From: Grammothele lineata
Taxonomy: Eukaryota > Basidiomycota > Agaricomycetes > Polyporales > Polyporaceae
DNA length: 64,000 nucleotides
Direction of reading: 5' to 3'
NCBI GenBank assembly: GCA_002150815.3
Contig: NDFF03000158.1
Coordinates: 1-64,000 of the forward strand
Shown: piece by piece, positions 46,830-58,582 of the stretch
Numbering within the stretch: the stretch's first letter is position 1
Layout: each line of letters begins with the position of its first letter
The notes under the pieces: model-generated
Told to the model about the DNA's origin: nothing
Databases searched by the model: none
The model's input: only the letters and a program-made list of their open reading frames with translations
Program-made: the position numbers and the translations under genes

Positions 46830-48365
46830 TGTGTCCTTCAGGTTAAAGCTGTGCTGACCAAGCACAAAGGCCAGTTAGGATCGTCTGCTTTGGAAGATAC
46901 CTCGACGTGAAAATGAATCATACAGAAGGAGAGCCGCCTACGAGTCTAGCTCGACTAGTGGGACAGTCGCGATCGCGAATGGTTGTCGGCTTTTGTATAG
47001 ACCACGGTGTATCGGGAAGAGGCCAAACGGCGCTGGGGTACCGGCCACTTCTCTTCAGTTTGGGCCGAGGCCTGGATTTTAACGACGGCGTGCGGAATAC
47101 GGACGGACGATTGTGTCGATGGCGAACGTTTGGGGCACGAGCCCAGTCCGATCGTCCGCGACAACGCTGCGGGGGATCCATGCCACCGTCCTGCGCGAGA
47201 TAATCTAGCCAAAAGAAGAGATTTGGGACAAGTAATGTGGCCTTTCGAGACCGCGAGATGTGTGTCGGGGGGCAAGCATGGCAATGGAACACAGAGACCT
47301 CTGTGTCCGCGTTATCGAAGAGGTTACCATTGACGATGCGTTGCGTTGCGCGCAGTTCGGGCTGTTGAGTTCGTGCCTTCGGGAACGTCCGCAAGCCCAA
47401 ACACCTAAAAAGTGGGGTCAATCAAGGGAAAACCTTATGCATAAAGGGCAGGAGCAAAAACCGAGAGAGAGAGAGCTTGCATGATCTCTATATGCGTGCA
47501 AGGTATGCGAGCCTCGCGGTGTCCGCATCGATCGGGGCCAGGCGCCGCGAGACAAAGTTTTAGCCTTTGAAGTATCCGCGGCTCTGAGTAACTCATAAAA
47601 GCGAATTTCAGCAACATGAATGCTCGCACCACTTGGACCAGAAGAGTATACGTACATGCCAAGAGAGAAAGCGATGGACCGGCTCATCCGAGTAAAGCAC
47701 ATTTTGTTGCGTTAAGGCATCAATACGGAGACAGGAAAGGCCCTCACTGTGCCGCCGGTAAGGAGAAGCATAGCGCGTGAAAGGCGCATGTATACGCAAG
47801 CCTCACACCACAATCAAAGGGGCCAGCGATGTTCGCATAGCACAAGTGGTGGGAGGTGGTGGAGGGATGCGACGGTCGTCCGCAAATCGTGATACGTGGT
47901 GTTGCTGAAGTTGGTTGCAAGATGAAGGCATCATGATTTACAGAAGCGCCGGACCGGCCACGAGGCTATTCAACGTCATGACGTCATAGCTCTTAACAAC
48001 AACTTTATACCGCGTCTCTTGGTCTTCCCAATTAGTTGTCTTACAGCTTCCGACGAGATCCAGATCGCATATCATTAGAGCGTACACACGTCAATTAGGT
48101 ACAGGATACTACTGGTATAGTAATAACAGGATATCAGATAGCAGAGGTACAGTACAAGCAGACCAGCAGCAGAACTTACGATACACAAATCCACTATACA
48201 CGAGACCGTATCCAATAATAGGGGAATCCAATACAGACGATAGCAGACGTGATCCGATATATGAGTCCTGGTAGAGGTGTAGAACATTGAGTATCGTGAG
48301 CACGCCCGACGTGGCGCATTAGCAACTTCACCCTACGAACGAACAACCCTTCAGCATCGAACCCC
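46830..48365. other. Intergenic, AT-richer toward 48 kb
   Basis: A 167-codon minus frame at 46918-47421 has no motif and overlaps equal frames on the other strand. From 48060 to 48300 the sequence is unusually A-rich for this window, with short TAG/CAG-containing phrases, and carries no gene. Confidence 0.45.
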
Positions 48366-50889
48366 TCACAGCACCAAGCCATTCAACTCACCATGAATAA
48401 ACGACCCCTGCACACCCTCCAACGGCCTCCCCAAGCCCAACGCGTGCCCATGCCCGCCCCGCCTCTGCCCGCGCATCCCGCCCCCGCCCGACACCTGCAC
48501 CTGCACGCCCATCCCCTGTGGGGGCATCGCCAGTGCCGGGGGGACCGCCATCATCACCCCGCCCTGCGGCGTCCCGAACGCCTGCACCTGCGGCTGCACG
48601 CCGCCGTACAGCTCCGCCCCGTCTGCCCCTGCTCCCGTCCCTACTCCTGCCCCAGCACCAGCACCGGCGGCACGCGCCGCGGCGCCCCCGTCCCGCCGCT
48701 CCTTCTCGACGACAGTGACGGTGCGCATGAACTCGCTCCAAAGCACCTGCTCGCCCCCACCCCCTCCCCCCTCTCCTCCTCCTCTTTCCCGCCCTCTCTC
48801 CAGCTCCCTCTCCCTCGCCCTCGCCCTCCCCACCCACTCCTCCACCAACCGCGGATGCTCCCTCCACGCCCTCTGATGGTTATGCACCGTCGACTTCTTG
48901 TACTCGACCCCGAACACGCGCGCGAACGCGAGCGCGAGCTTCGTGTGCGGCTCGCGCTCCGTGAGCTCCTTGATCTGCTGGAAGCCGGCGTGCACTTGCA
49001 GCATGGACTTGCCGTGCGGCCAGGCTTTGCCCCGCGAGGCGCCGCCAGAGCCGGACACGGACACGGACATGGACCGGAGACCGGGGCTGGGAGAGGGGGT
49101 GGTCTTCTGCGGGGCGGGGGTGGTGTCTTCTTCGGATGGGGGTTTGCGTGGAGGTGGAGGAGGATTTGCGAGCTGGGGAGGGGGAGGGGGAGGGGGAGGA
49201 AGCACCTGCGCTGGGCGGGAGAGCGGTGATGAGTGCGACGACTGGGGTGACGGCTTGGGCAGGGGAGGTTGCAGCAGCTGGATGCGAGGCTGGGACGGGC
49301 TCGCGGTCGGCTGCCTTGGGGCCTTCACGGAGTCCGGCAGGAGGAACGCGCGTGAAAGCTCCGAATCCGACGCTGCGGGTCCCACATGCATACAAGCAGA
49401 AGGCGACTCGGGGTGTGCGCGGTGCGGTGATGAGTCTACCATGGGCCTGGGGACGTAGTGATTGGTGTCGGGCGAGGCCAATGCCGCTCCGAGAGCCTCC
49501 GCGAGCGGTACTGGAGGAAAATCCGGCGACGGGGTGAAGGCATTGTTGGATAGCGACGCTACGTCCACTCCGTTCATGCTACCCGCAAAGAGTTGAGAAG
49601 GAGGTGGGTCGCCAGAGGGTGGACTTCGCTGGGTCGGCGCAGCTGACATCGACCTGACGCTCTGCGAGGAGTGCGACCGGTGATACCGGATAGTCGGCGG
49701 GCCCTCCACGCCTTCCGAAGACCGCTTTCTCGGGATGCTCATCGACTCGGATTGGCTAGCAGACGCCCTTGCCGACCGGAACTCTTCCTGCAGCCTGAGC
49801 TCGTTGTCGAGGCCGGGACACTGTTCGTCATTCAGCCCGTCGCGCAAGTTGGGGCGAACCCGGAAAAGCCGTCGTTCCCCGCTCTGCACGGTGCGCACGG
49901 CGCCGACCTGCTCCATCTCCCACGTCTGCGCGGAGGGGTTGTATGCGTCGATGTAGTCGGTCGCGGTGAGGTTGAACGTCTCCGTGAAGACCGACATTTC
50001 GGCGAGGGACAAGAAAGGGAAGGTGTCGATCTGGATGTTGAGACACCATGGTTTAGCGTTGGCCTGTCCGCGAGCGCGTCAGCTCCATTCTTCAGTGCCC
50101 CAGTGCCGGGCCAAACTCCGGTTACTAAACGCCATACGCCGACGGTCCATCGGCGAACAAATGATAGGGGTGTTACATTGCCTGCTGATCGGCTCAAATG
50201 CAAGAGCCCCGCGGCGTGACACGGGCACAATCCAGTTGCTGCCCTTCACCGTGCGCGCGTACCTCGGTTACCCGAGACCGCGACCATCTCCGTACGTGCG
50301 CAAAACTCAGCAGAAGAACTCACACTATGCCAAAAGACAATGACGAGGCTCTTATTCAACGACTCCAAGAACTTCCTCTGCTTCTCGTCGAGCCTCGTCG
50401 AGGCGTCGTCCGGCGGGGCGGGACTGTACCCGCCATGCGAGCTCGCGAACGACAACTTGCGCAAATTCTGCGGGGCCAGGCCGAGCGGCGAGTTGAGCGT
50501 CGTGGACGAGAACGTCGTGGACGCCGGAGAGGGTGCGGAGCCTGCGGCTGGGGACGACAGCAGGGGGAGCGAGAAGTGGTCGCCTGCGCGAGTCTCGACG
50601 AAGGATGGCGGCGGCGGCATGCCACTGCTCAGGCTGGCGGTGGGATGGACTCTACTGGAGCCGGACTCGGAGCGGCCACGAATCCGATTGCGGGCGGAGG
50701 ACACGCGCCTGCCAGGAGGCGAAACGGTCGTCTAGTCTGAAAGCCATCGTGGAGAGATGAGAGAGAGGGCTCACGAGTATTCTGCACGGCGTCCGGATCT
50801 GGGAGTCGTCCTCGCTAGCGGCCTCGCTTAGACCGACGATCTCGCTGGCGATCTCTGGGCCGGATCGAGATGGCGGGAGGAGGATCTGT
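48366..50889 (-). CDS. Large Pro/Ser/Gly-rich protein with two ordered blocks, unrecognised
   Basis: Exons can be joined from about 50889 downward. One ends SQIRTPCRIL. The next opens after ACTAG with TTVSPPGRRV and ends KFLESLNKSLVIVFWHS. The long last one opens after CGGACAG with ANAKPWCLNIQIDTFPFLS and runs to a stop at 48366. The join FWHS-ANAKPW keeps frame. Ordered-looking parts are about 90 residues around FTETFNLTATDYIDAYNPSA with VGAVRTVQSGERRLFRVRP, and a helical block VHAGFQQIKELTEREP through STVHNHQRAWREHP. Between them lie Pro-runs, and after them Gly-runs. A GTGAGT near 48394 could splice the end differently. The start codon was not found. A nuclear regulator is a guess from composition only. 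Confidence 0.6.
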
Positions 50890-51446
50890 CTTGGTGAATG
50901 CGGGTTATAGAGGTAAGCGTGAGAGGACGCAGCGGGTTGGCGTCGCCGCGGTCGAGGTCCCCTGCGGGCGTCGTTGTGGGAGAGAGGTGGAAGACAAGGC
51001 CACGGCGGGCTACAGCAGCCACCGCTTAGAGCAGCCACTGGCCGCGCCCGCTGACGCCCGTCCTTGTTTCCTCCCGCCACCACCCGCGAGTGACGTACAT
51101 AATCTTTGATTCTGAAGCAGCTCACATTGCCTCCGACGACCACTCTGCGAACTAACGCTAACGCTGTGCAGACACAGGTCCGACCATGGGGTGCAAAGCT
51201 TCGTGCGCCAGCTAGACCCTCTATATGTCCGCCGGGGGCGCATATCAAAGTACTACGGGCGCCCCTACAGCGGCCGGGCTGGTCACCGCACCGTCAGCCA
51301 CACAGATTGATTATGGCCAGCCCCATTCCGCTGTTCGAGGCTCTACTTAACCATTGCTATCTCTCTGCGTCTGCACAAGCCTTCCCTCGCTCTCATCCCA
51401 ACAACTGTGCTATATCGCTCTGCCGCTTTCTCGCTCTCCAGTCGCA

Positions 51447-52329
51447 ATGCCGTCCTCCTCTCCATCTGCACTCTACTCTTCTGTTCCCTCAGAGTTCTCT
51501 GGCTTAGTCATCACTACGCAAGAAGAACTGTTCCCATCGATATCCACGCCCTCAGGGTCTCCCACCATCAGCGTGTCCCTACCAAGGGTCCACCGAGACA
51601 GGCCATCTTCCCAGCCCACACCACCCATTTGTGCAAATCCCTCCTTCGTGGATGAGGACCTTCGGGAAGAGGTGCGTACCGACCAACGCAGCGCAACGGA
51701 TGCCGCTGACCGCCCTCAATTCACAGCCCCAGACGGCGCGGAAGCTCATCCTGCGAAAGCGCACGACATCACCGTACCAGGTGAAACTGCCCTTGCAAGA
51801 TCGCTACCGGGTGCCCAACAAGCCCAAGGCGCCCCGGCAGCAGTCCGAGAAGGCCGTCGCTCCGACTCGGACTGTTCCTCCACCGGCGTGCGCGCCGCCT
51901 CGGCCGTTGGCTCCTTCTCCCGCCGCCCGTCCACTCACCGCGCTGCGCCCACTGAACGTAAATAGCGGGTGCGAGCTCCTCCGCCCCGTACCCCTCTACC
52001 CCACCTCGTCGTTCAAGCGGCCCAACGTCAGCCTCGCACCGATAGGCGGGCTCTGGGAGGATGCCCAGAGCGGCGCGCCGACGAGCCTCCCGTCCTCAGG
52101 CACGCGCGGGGAGCCGCTGTACCGCGCGAGCATGCACTTGCCTGCGATCGACTCCTGGGCGGAGATCTGTCACGACCTGCACCGCGCCGCGCAGGCGTTC
52201 GCTATGCTGTCCGAGCAGGAGGCGCTGGCGGAGACGCCTACTATATTGTACGCTTGCGCTCCCCGATCGGGTCGTGGGTTTTCGTTCAACCCTTGGGACG
52301 CTGCTTTGCTTTCGCCTGCTGTCGCGTAA
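51447..52329 (+). CDS. Conserved-looking protein, unrecognised
   Basis: Two exons, 51447-51671 and 51727-52329, give 275 residues with consensus borders and kept frame. The start MPSSSPSALYSSVPSEF is followed by a disordered Ser/Pro region, a basic patch ARKLILRKRTTSP, a Pro/Ala-rich part, and an ordered-looking end with PNVSLAPIGGLWEDAQSG and a helix DSWAEICHDLHRAAQAFAML. There is no signal peptide or membrane helix. It is divergent from the large unrecognised gene on the left, with about 550 bases between them. Function is unknown. Confidence 0.55.
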
Positions 52330-53095
52330 TCGCTCGAGCTGTTGCATTCACTGTGGGACTGCATTGTTTATCTATACTGTAGTGCAAGGAACATCGCAAG
52401 TAGCTATTATGCTTTCGTGTATTATTACTATCATTATATCGACTACGCTCTCAAGTTCCGCTCTATGTACTGCCAATTGCATCCGTCGAACTGGAGCACG
52501 CACCTGGACCTGTGTGTTGAGATGTTGCGGTCAAAGTGGTAGGCGAGGCGGGTACCAAGCGGGTACTGGCGGGCCTTGAGCGGGCCGCAAGAAGCCGGGC
52601 CGGGGACGGGGGGCGAGCGTCATTCGGGTGTGTCATTCACCCGGGCGTGCCGATGTCCTCGATCCGCCAATCTCGATTTCCGGTCCTTGTCCCGGCCAAT
52701 GCTCGTCCACAGCTCGGTCAAACGTCTTGGACATGTTCGCCTGCTTGCATCTTCCCTCGTAGGCAACGCGTGCTCCCTCTTGGGCGGTGCGCGATCCTCA
52801 ACTGGCCCCAGTCGTTCTGAATCTATCCGCGGTTGACCGCCCAGCAGGTGCAAAGATATTCCCACCTGGCAACTGCCACACGCACGTACGTACCAGCCAT
52901 ACTCACATGTCGCCGACAGGCCCGTGAGACCGCCAAAGAAGCCCCATGGGGGCCCATTTCCGTCAGGACCCCGCCCGGCTCGCCAGAAACAGCGTTCTCC
53001 TTCTCTCGCCTTCGCATCCACCCTCCACATAATAAGCGACCCGACCCTATCTCCCCGCCGCACACCCTCTCCATCCTCTCCGTCCTCCCGCCGCG
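52330..53095. other. Intergenic upstream of the P450 gene
   Basis: No gene was seen. The final 150 bases are rich in CT and CCG, like the other 5' flanks here. No TATA box was found. Confidence 0.5.
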
Positions 53096-55476
53096 ATGAT
53101 CCTCCTCCCGCAGGACGTGCAGCCCGTCTCCCTCTGGCAACTCGCCCTCCTCTTCAGCGCGACCTACCTCGCCTTCAGAGCCGTCCGTTCCTACCGCCGC
53201 AGCGCGCGCACCACGCCCCTCGCGGGCCCCCCCAACCCGAGCTGGCTCTTCGGCGTCACGCGCGGGCTGATGAACAACCCCGACGCGTCGAGCATCTACG
53301 AGAGCTGGGTCGAGCAGTACGGGACCGTGTTCCGCGCGCCCGCGCCGCTGGGGGCGTCGCGTATTATTCTGACGGACCCGAAGGCGATCTCGCACTTCTA
53401 TGCGTCGGAGACGTGGACGTATTGTCAGACGAAGCTGGCGAGGGTCGCGATTGAGGGTCTGGTACGTGCTATCGGTTCAGTGTTTGCATAGGAGCTTCGT
53501 GTCTGAGGGCTTGGTAGTTTGGGCGTGGATTGCTATGGGCGGAGGGAGAGTCTCACAAGAGGTATGTTCCATACGTTGACGCGCATGAAGGCTGAGACTG
53601 ACGTAGAGCAGGCAGCGCAAGGCTATCTCTCCCGCTTTCAGCAACGTTGCTATCCGAACCCTCACATCCATCTTCTATGATTCGGTTTACAAGGTACTGC
53701 GTTCTCTAGTGATTGTTTGGCCGTGCCTTTCTCAAGGTGTGCTCTCGATAGCTCAAGAACAACTGGGACAACCAGCTGGCGGCGGTTGATTCTGCTATGA
53801 TCGACGTGCAGAGCTGGTGAGTGCAAACCTATAACACATCCCTACAAGGACTGAACCAGAATGCGCCTAGGATGAACCACGTCTCGTATGTCATCTACCC
53901 CCTCCCCACCAGCCGGTAAAGTAGCGCCTGACCTCCCTCCCAGACTCGACTCGATCGGCATCGCCGGCTTCTCCCACTCCTTCGGCTCCCTCGAAGGCAA
54001 GCACTCCGACGTCGCCGACGTCTTCGACGCCATGGGCCGCGTGAAGCCGTCCGCGCTGAACGCCATGGTCATCTTCTTCGGCAACGTCTTCCCCATCCTC
54101 TGGCGCATCCCGACGGAGATGCGCCAGCTCCAGCGCAAGCTCAATAAGAGCATGGAGGAGATCGCGGTTCCGCTCCTTGAGAGCACGCGCAGGGAGATGC
54201 AGGGGTTGGGGGAGAAGGGGAAGGAGGAGAAGAGTATTATTGGGCTGTTGAGTGCGTGGGCTGGTTGGACTGGACGGCTTGCTGGGTGTGTGCTGACCGG
54301 TCGTGCATATAGTCAAGGCGGAGTCCAGTGAAGCAAGCCTTCGGATGTCGCAGGAAGAGATTATGGCGCAGGTGCGCGATCATCTGTTGGCGATACACCT
54401 TTTGCTGACTCCCGCGTAGATGAAAGTGCTCATCCTGGCGGGCTACGAAACTACATCTAGTACGTGAACCTTCTCCGATTGCCTCCAGATCGCCGTACTC
54501 AATGCCGCCCACCAACTCTATCAGTCAGCCTCACGGTCCGTACCCCTTCCCGTCCTTATCCACTTTCGGCCAACCATACTCACCCTCCCCTCCCCTTCCC
54601 CTCTTTGGCGCGCGCACGTAGTGGGCACTCATAGAGCTCGCGCGCAAGCCCGAGAAGCAGGCGCGCCTGCGCGACGAGCTCAAGGAGCAGTTCCCCAACT
54701 TCGACCCGTCCTGGGAGCAGCTCACGAACGGGGCAGGCCTGCACTACCTCGACGCCGTCGTGCACGAGATCCTCCGCATCCACCCCCCGCTCCCCGTCAC
54801 GAACCGCGTCGTACGTCCCCCCTCTCGCCCTCTCTCTTTCCTTACTTTCGGGTTGCGCAGCGCTGACATCCCCCCGCCCCCCTTGCCTCCTCTGCGCCCG
54901 GAACCTCTCCCTCTCGTCCACGACAGGCCGTCAAAGACGACATAATCCCCCTCTCCACCCCCCTCGCGCTCCCCTCCGGCACCCTCGTGGACCACATCTC
55001 CGTGTCCGCCGGCCAAGAAGTCGGCGTGCCCATCTCCTACATGAACACCGCATCCTCGATCTGGGGCCCCGACTCGCGCGAGTTCCGTCCCGAGCGCTGG
55101 CTCGACGAAAACGCGGAGGGATCTGGGGGGCTCCCGAAGCGGGCGCAGGAGATCCAGGGGCATAGGCATTTGTTGACGTTCGTGGATGGGAGCAGGATGT
55201 GTTTGGGGAGAGGGTTCGCGCTTGCGGAATTTAAGGTGCGTCGCCTCGTGTTGCTCCTCGCAAGGGGGGCGAATACTTGAGTATGTGAGTGCTCGAGTGC
55301 TGACTCGCGCGAACGTGCAGGCGGTTCTCGGCGTGCTCATCAAGAACTACACCTTCGAGCTGCCCGACGGCCCAGAGACGACGATTGAGTACTGCCGCGG
55401 GGTGCTCCCGCGCCCGCGCGTGGCGGGCGAGAAGGGCGCGTCCGTGCCGATGCGCGTGCGCCGCGTGGATGCCTGA
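53096..55476 (+). CDS. Cytochrome P450 monooxygenase
   Basis: A full-length gene of about nine or more exons. It has an N-terminal membrane anchor (VSLWQLALLFSATYLAF), the Pro-rich hinge LAGPPNPSWLFG, the helix-C phrase RGLLWAEGESHKRQRKAISP spanning a splice, the I-helix motif LAGYETTS, the K-helix ExxR as EILR, the PERF-like FRPERWL, and the heme loop FVDGSRMCLGRGFAL with the Cys ligand. It should be anchored in the ER and use a P450 reductase. All catalytic motifs are intact. The substrate is unknown, as for most basidiomycete P450s. One exon, 54525-54535, is only 11 bases and lies inside the I-helix, completing TTSISLTWALIEL. No secondary-metabolism core gene is visible next to it. Confidence 0.93.
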
Positions 55477-56896
55477 GTTTGTTTCTGTATGAGCCGTGGC
55501 TGGGGGTTTTGGGGGATGTAGGTTTGGATTTGTGCATATGTAAGTACATATAACAGGGTGATAGAGCGATGGAAGGAGAAGGGGCGTCTGACTGTTGACA
55601 AGGCTTTCCAAGGCTCGTTGATTCAGACCTCGGCATGTTTGGGGGCCATGTGGCACTCGGTGCGCCGGCGAGCAAGTGGCCGCTTTTGGGTCCGAGGCAT
55701 CTTCGCAGTAAGCATGGAGATGGGCAAGCGGCGCGGGCTTGCATCCAGAATGTGGGCTTGCGCAGTAATATGAGCTCGAGACTGCGAGCGGATGTTACGG
55801 CCCCGGGGACAGTCATCGGAGGTTGCGCCGGAGCATTACTCCTCTTACACGCCCTCCTTTTATGAGAGAGCCTCCTTTGTCTGTGGTGTAATTTCAACGA
55901 TGAGTCGATCCTTGAGTTCGTTGGCTTCGTATCTCGAAATCCCGTGGTTACTTGCCTATCCCGGGGTTTTCTCTGTGACGCTCTTGCTATTCGGAATAAC
56001 GGAATCCGCTCTTCCTATGTATGTACTTTATGTGAACTCGCAGCTCTAATCCACTCCTATCTCAGCCTACTAAGTATCCGATGTACGTGGAGGACAAACC
56101 ACTGAAGCAGACGTTGACAGTTACTGCCATTTCCAATGTTCAGTATCCTGATATTTGTCGTCCATGTTACGAATCTAAACCGCTGCGAGTCTCGGTTGAG
56201 CCCCGAGGAACATTCGCCGGTACGGGTCAAAGGTTGCGGCGCAGCGGAAAATGGTTGGCGCGCAGCTCGACGGAGCATCAAGCGCCCGTTTCGCGCGTCT
56301 TTCCTCCTCTCTCAGTCCACAGCGAGCGGAAGCAGTGTATATTTTGGTAAGCTCTCCATACCCTTCTGTGTACACAGGGAGCTCACGAGGATATACATGC
56401 CAAGGTACGCATGAAGTATCCGGATATAAGCCACTCTAGACACGATCCACCGCGTCGCTCCGCGCCGCCCCACGTCGCCCTGGCTGCAGCGGCGCTGCGC
56501 AGCATCGTCGGCGGATCCCTGGCGTCGTCCCTCGGAGTCGCTGTCTGATGCTAGCAGCAGCTGAATTCCACTCCCGAGTCCCCGCTCGTGCCCGCCGGGG
56601 GCCTGCGAATGCCCCTTGAGTCGGAATCGCAACAGGCCACGCGTCCGCCGCAGTCCGACAAGGCGGCCTGGCACATGCCACATCGATACCGGACGTGCTG
56701 CTGCTACATATACGCTGCGCCCCGCTGCGCACGCAGGCGCAGAGCACTACGCAAGCCCCCCAGCCGTCCTCCGCTATAACTGCTAGCAGCTGCTTGTCGG
56801 CGGCGGGGCGCGTTCTCCTACTTCCTCCTCCTTGACACGCTGGTCTTTTCTGGCTGCAGCTGGCTCCCCTTCGAGACTTCGGCCCTCACCAAAGAT
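55477..56896. other. Intergenic, no gene seen
   Basis: Short frames only. The part at 56440-56760 is GC-rich with many CTGC and GCAGC words and no reading frame of interest. Confidence 0.5.
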
Positions 56897-58148
56897 ATGG
56901 CGTATGCGGGCCCCGCTTCTCCCCTCGATCGGTATGCGGAGACGTCACTACTGAACGCCGCCGGTGGACGAAGGACGTCATACGCGTCGTTCGCTACGAC
57001 TGCCACTACCTCGACTGCCACCACCTCCACCACTATCAGTATCCCTGCTCCCAGCTCACGTAGAAGGGGCCACAAGATCAAGAAGCTCAAGTACTGTGCG
57101 CCTCCCATCTGTTCCAATCACGTTTGACGATCCCGGATGCTGAACGGACCACCTGCGCGCAGGTGATATCCGCCGGGCCACCAAGGGCGCGTACGCCGCG
57201 CTTCGAGACGACACCGCGTCGCATTACTTCAAGGTGCGCAGCAGCCTTCCTTAAACCCCGGCCTGCCGCCGACGCGTTTGCTTCCGTGCCGGGGGTTGTG
57301 TAGACGGACTTCATGAGCTTACGCGCGCCTCCTCCGCCTCTTTTTCCGCTTTCTCAGGCAGCAGACGACGCGTTCGCGTACGAGATGCGCGAGACGTTCG
57401 GCCTCACGGTCAACTATGCCGACGCCGTCTACCGGGGCAAGGCGCTCACGATCGGCCATGGCGACTCCGTCATCATCTAGTGCGTTCATCTCCCCATACT
57501 GCACGCGCGAGTCAATCGGAATGAATAAACTCACACCGGATGACGCTCGCAGCAGCGTCCCAGGCAGCAGCAAGTCCGGCCCGCTCCTCCCGCGCATCGC
57601 CCCCCTCCTGCGCATGACGTATACGGACGAGTTGGCGGAGCGCAAACGGGAGTTCGTGGACATGCTCTGGCCGATGCTCGAGTCCGCGCTCGGGAGCCGG
57701 ATGCGCGACATGTTGGAGATCCAGTCGCTCTCGACTGCGCCGTCGAAGCAGGGCCGGGGGTACGCGAGCGCGCTCGTGGGGGTCGTGAATGGTATTGTGA
57801 GTGCTCGCTCCTCTAGTCTCGTATGCCGTTTCGGAATTTGTGTTGAAGCTGTTGGGAATAGGCGGATTCGTTACAGCGCGGAGTGTACGTGGTGACGACG
57901 GACGCGTACAAGTTCTACGAGCGGCTCGGATACGTGCTCGTCGGTGAGGTCTGGATAGGGGACGGGAACCCGGCATGGAGGGGGCCTGCTGCTGCTATTC
58001 GTTTGGTGAGTCAACTCAGATAGATTTATCACGGAAATGCCGAACAGACCTCTGAACCTGCTGGGAACAGATGGTGCGAGAACCGCAGGCGGTTCCGCAT
58101 CAGCCGCAGTCCGCGGCTTCAAGAAAAGGGCATCCCTCTCGGTGTTAG
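56897..58148 (+). CDS. GNAT-family N-acetyltransferase
   Basis: I read six exons. The first is 56897 to about 57095 and ends HKIKKLKY. Then come CDIRRATKGAYAALRDD, AADDAFAYEMRETFGL, a long exon with PLLRMTYTDELAERKREFVD and the acetyl-CoA motif QGRGYASALVGVVNG, ADSLQRGVYVVTTDAYKFYE with LGYVLVGEVWIGDGNPAW, and a short last exon ending GHPSRC. The QGRGYAS loop and the following AYKFYERLGY are the standard motif A and B positions. About 270 residues are expected. The Ser/Thr-rich N-terminus is probably disordered. The substrate is unknown. It converges on the HD phosphohydrolase gene. Confidence 0.82.
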
Positions 58149-58582
58149 TCATTCGTTTTTGCTGGATACATGTATACTCCTGGATCTGTACAGTATTTTA
58201 TCTAATCGGATCAAGGCGAGGAGGTACTGCCGGACGTGAACGTGTGAGTAGACGCGTAGTGGGCCAGGTCCTGGACACAAGATAGGCAGGATAGCTGGTA
58301 TGTCAAACAACCTCAGACGACTCGTTGCAACCCTGGGTATCGGGATATTGGCCTCATGCTGCCATGTGTCTAAGTATCTTCATCGCATTAGGGGGTTGCT
58401 TTAACATACTACACGAACGTCTGACTAACATGAGAGGAAGCACCAGGAACATGACGAGCATAGCAGAAAGAGTCACGATAAGCAGCATTGCTAGATGTAA
58501 GTATCACCTCCAACGTGTCCGAGGTCTTTAACAACTCAGCCGCGCCGCCCCGCATTGCGCACAGACCGCCTAGCCTACCCAT
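58149..58582. other. Convergent intergenic gap
   Basis: 434 bases between two stop codons. No gene or structured element was seen. Confidence 0.5.

Noticed and set aside
46918..47421. 167-codon minus-strand frame
   Set aside because: Open frames of similar length exist on the opposite strand and it has no motif or sensible start context.
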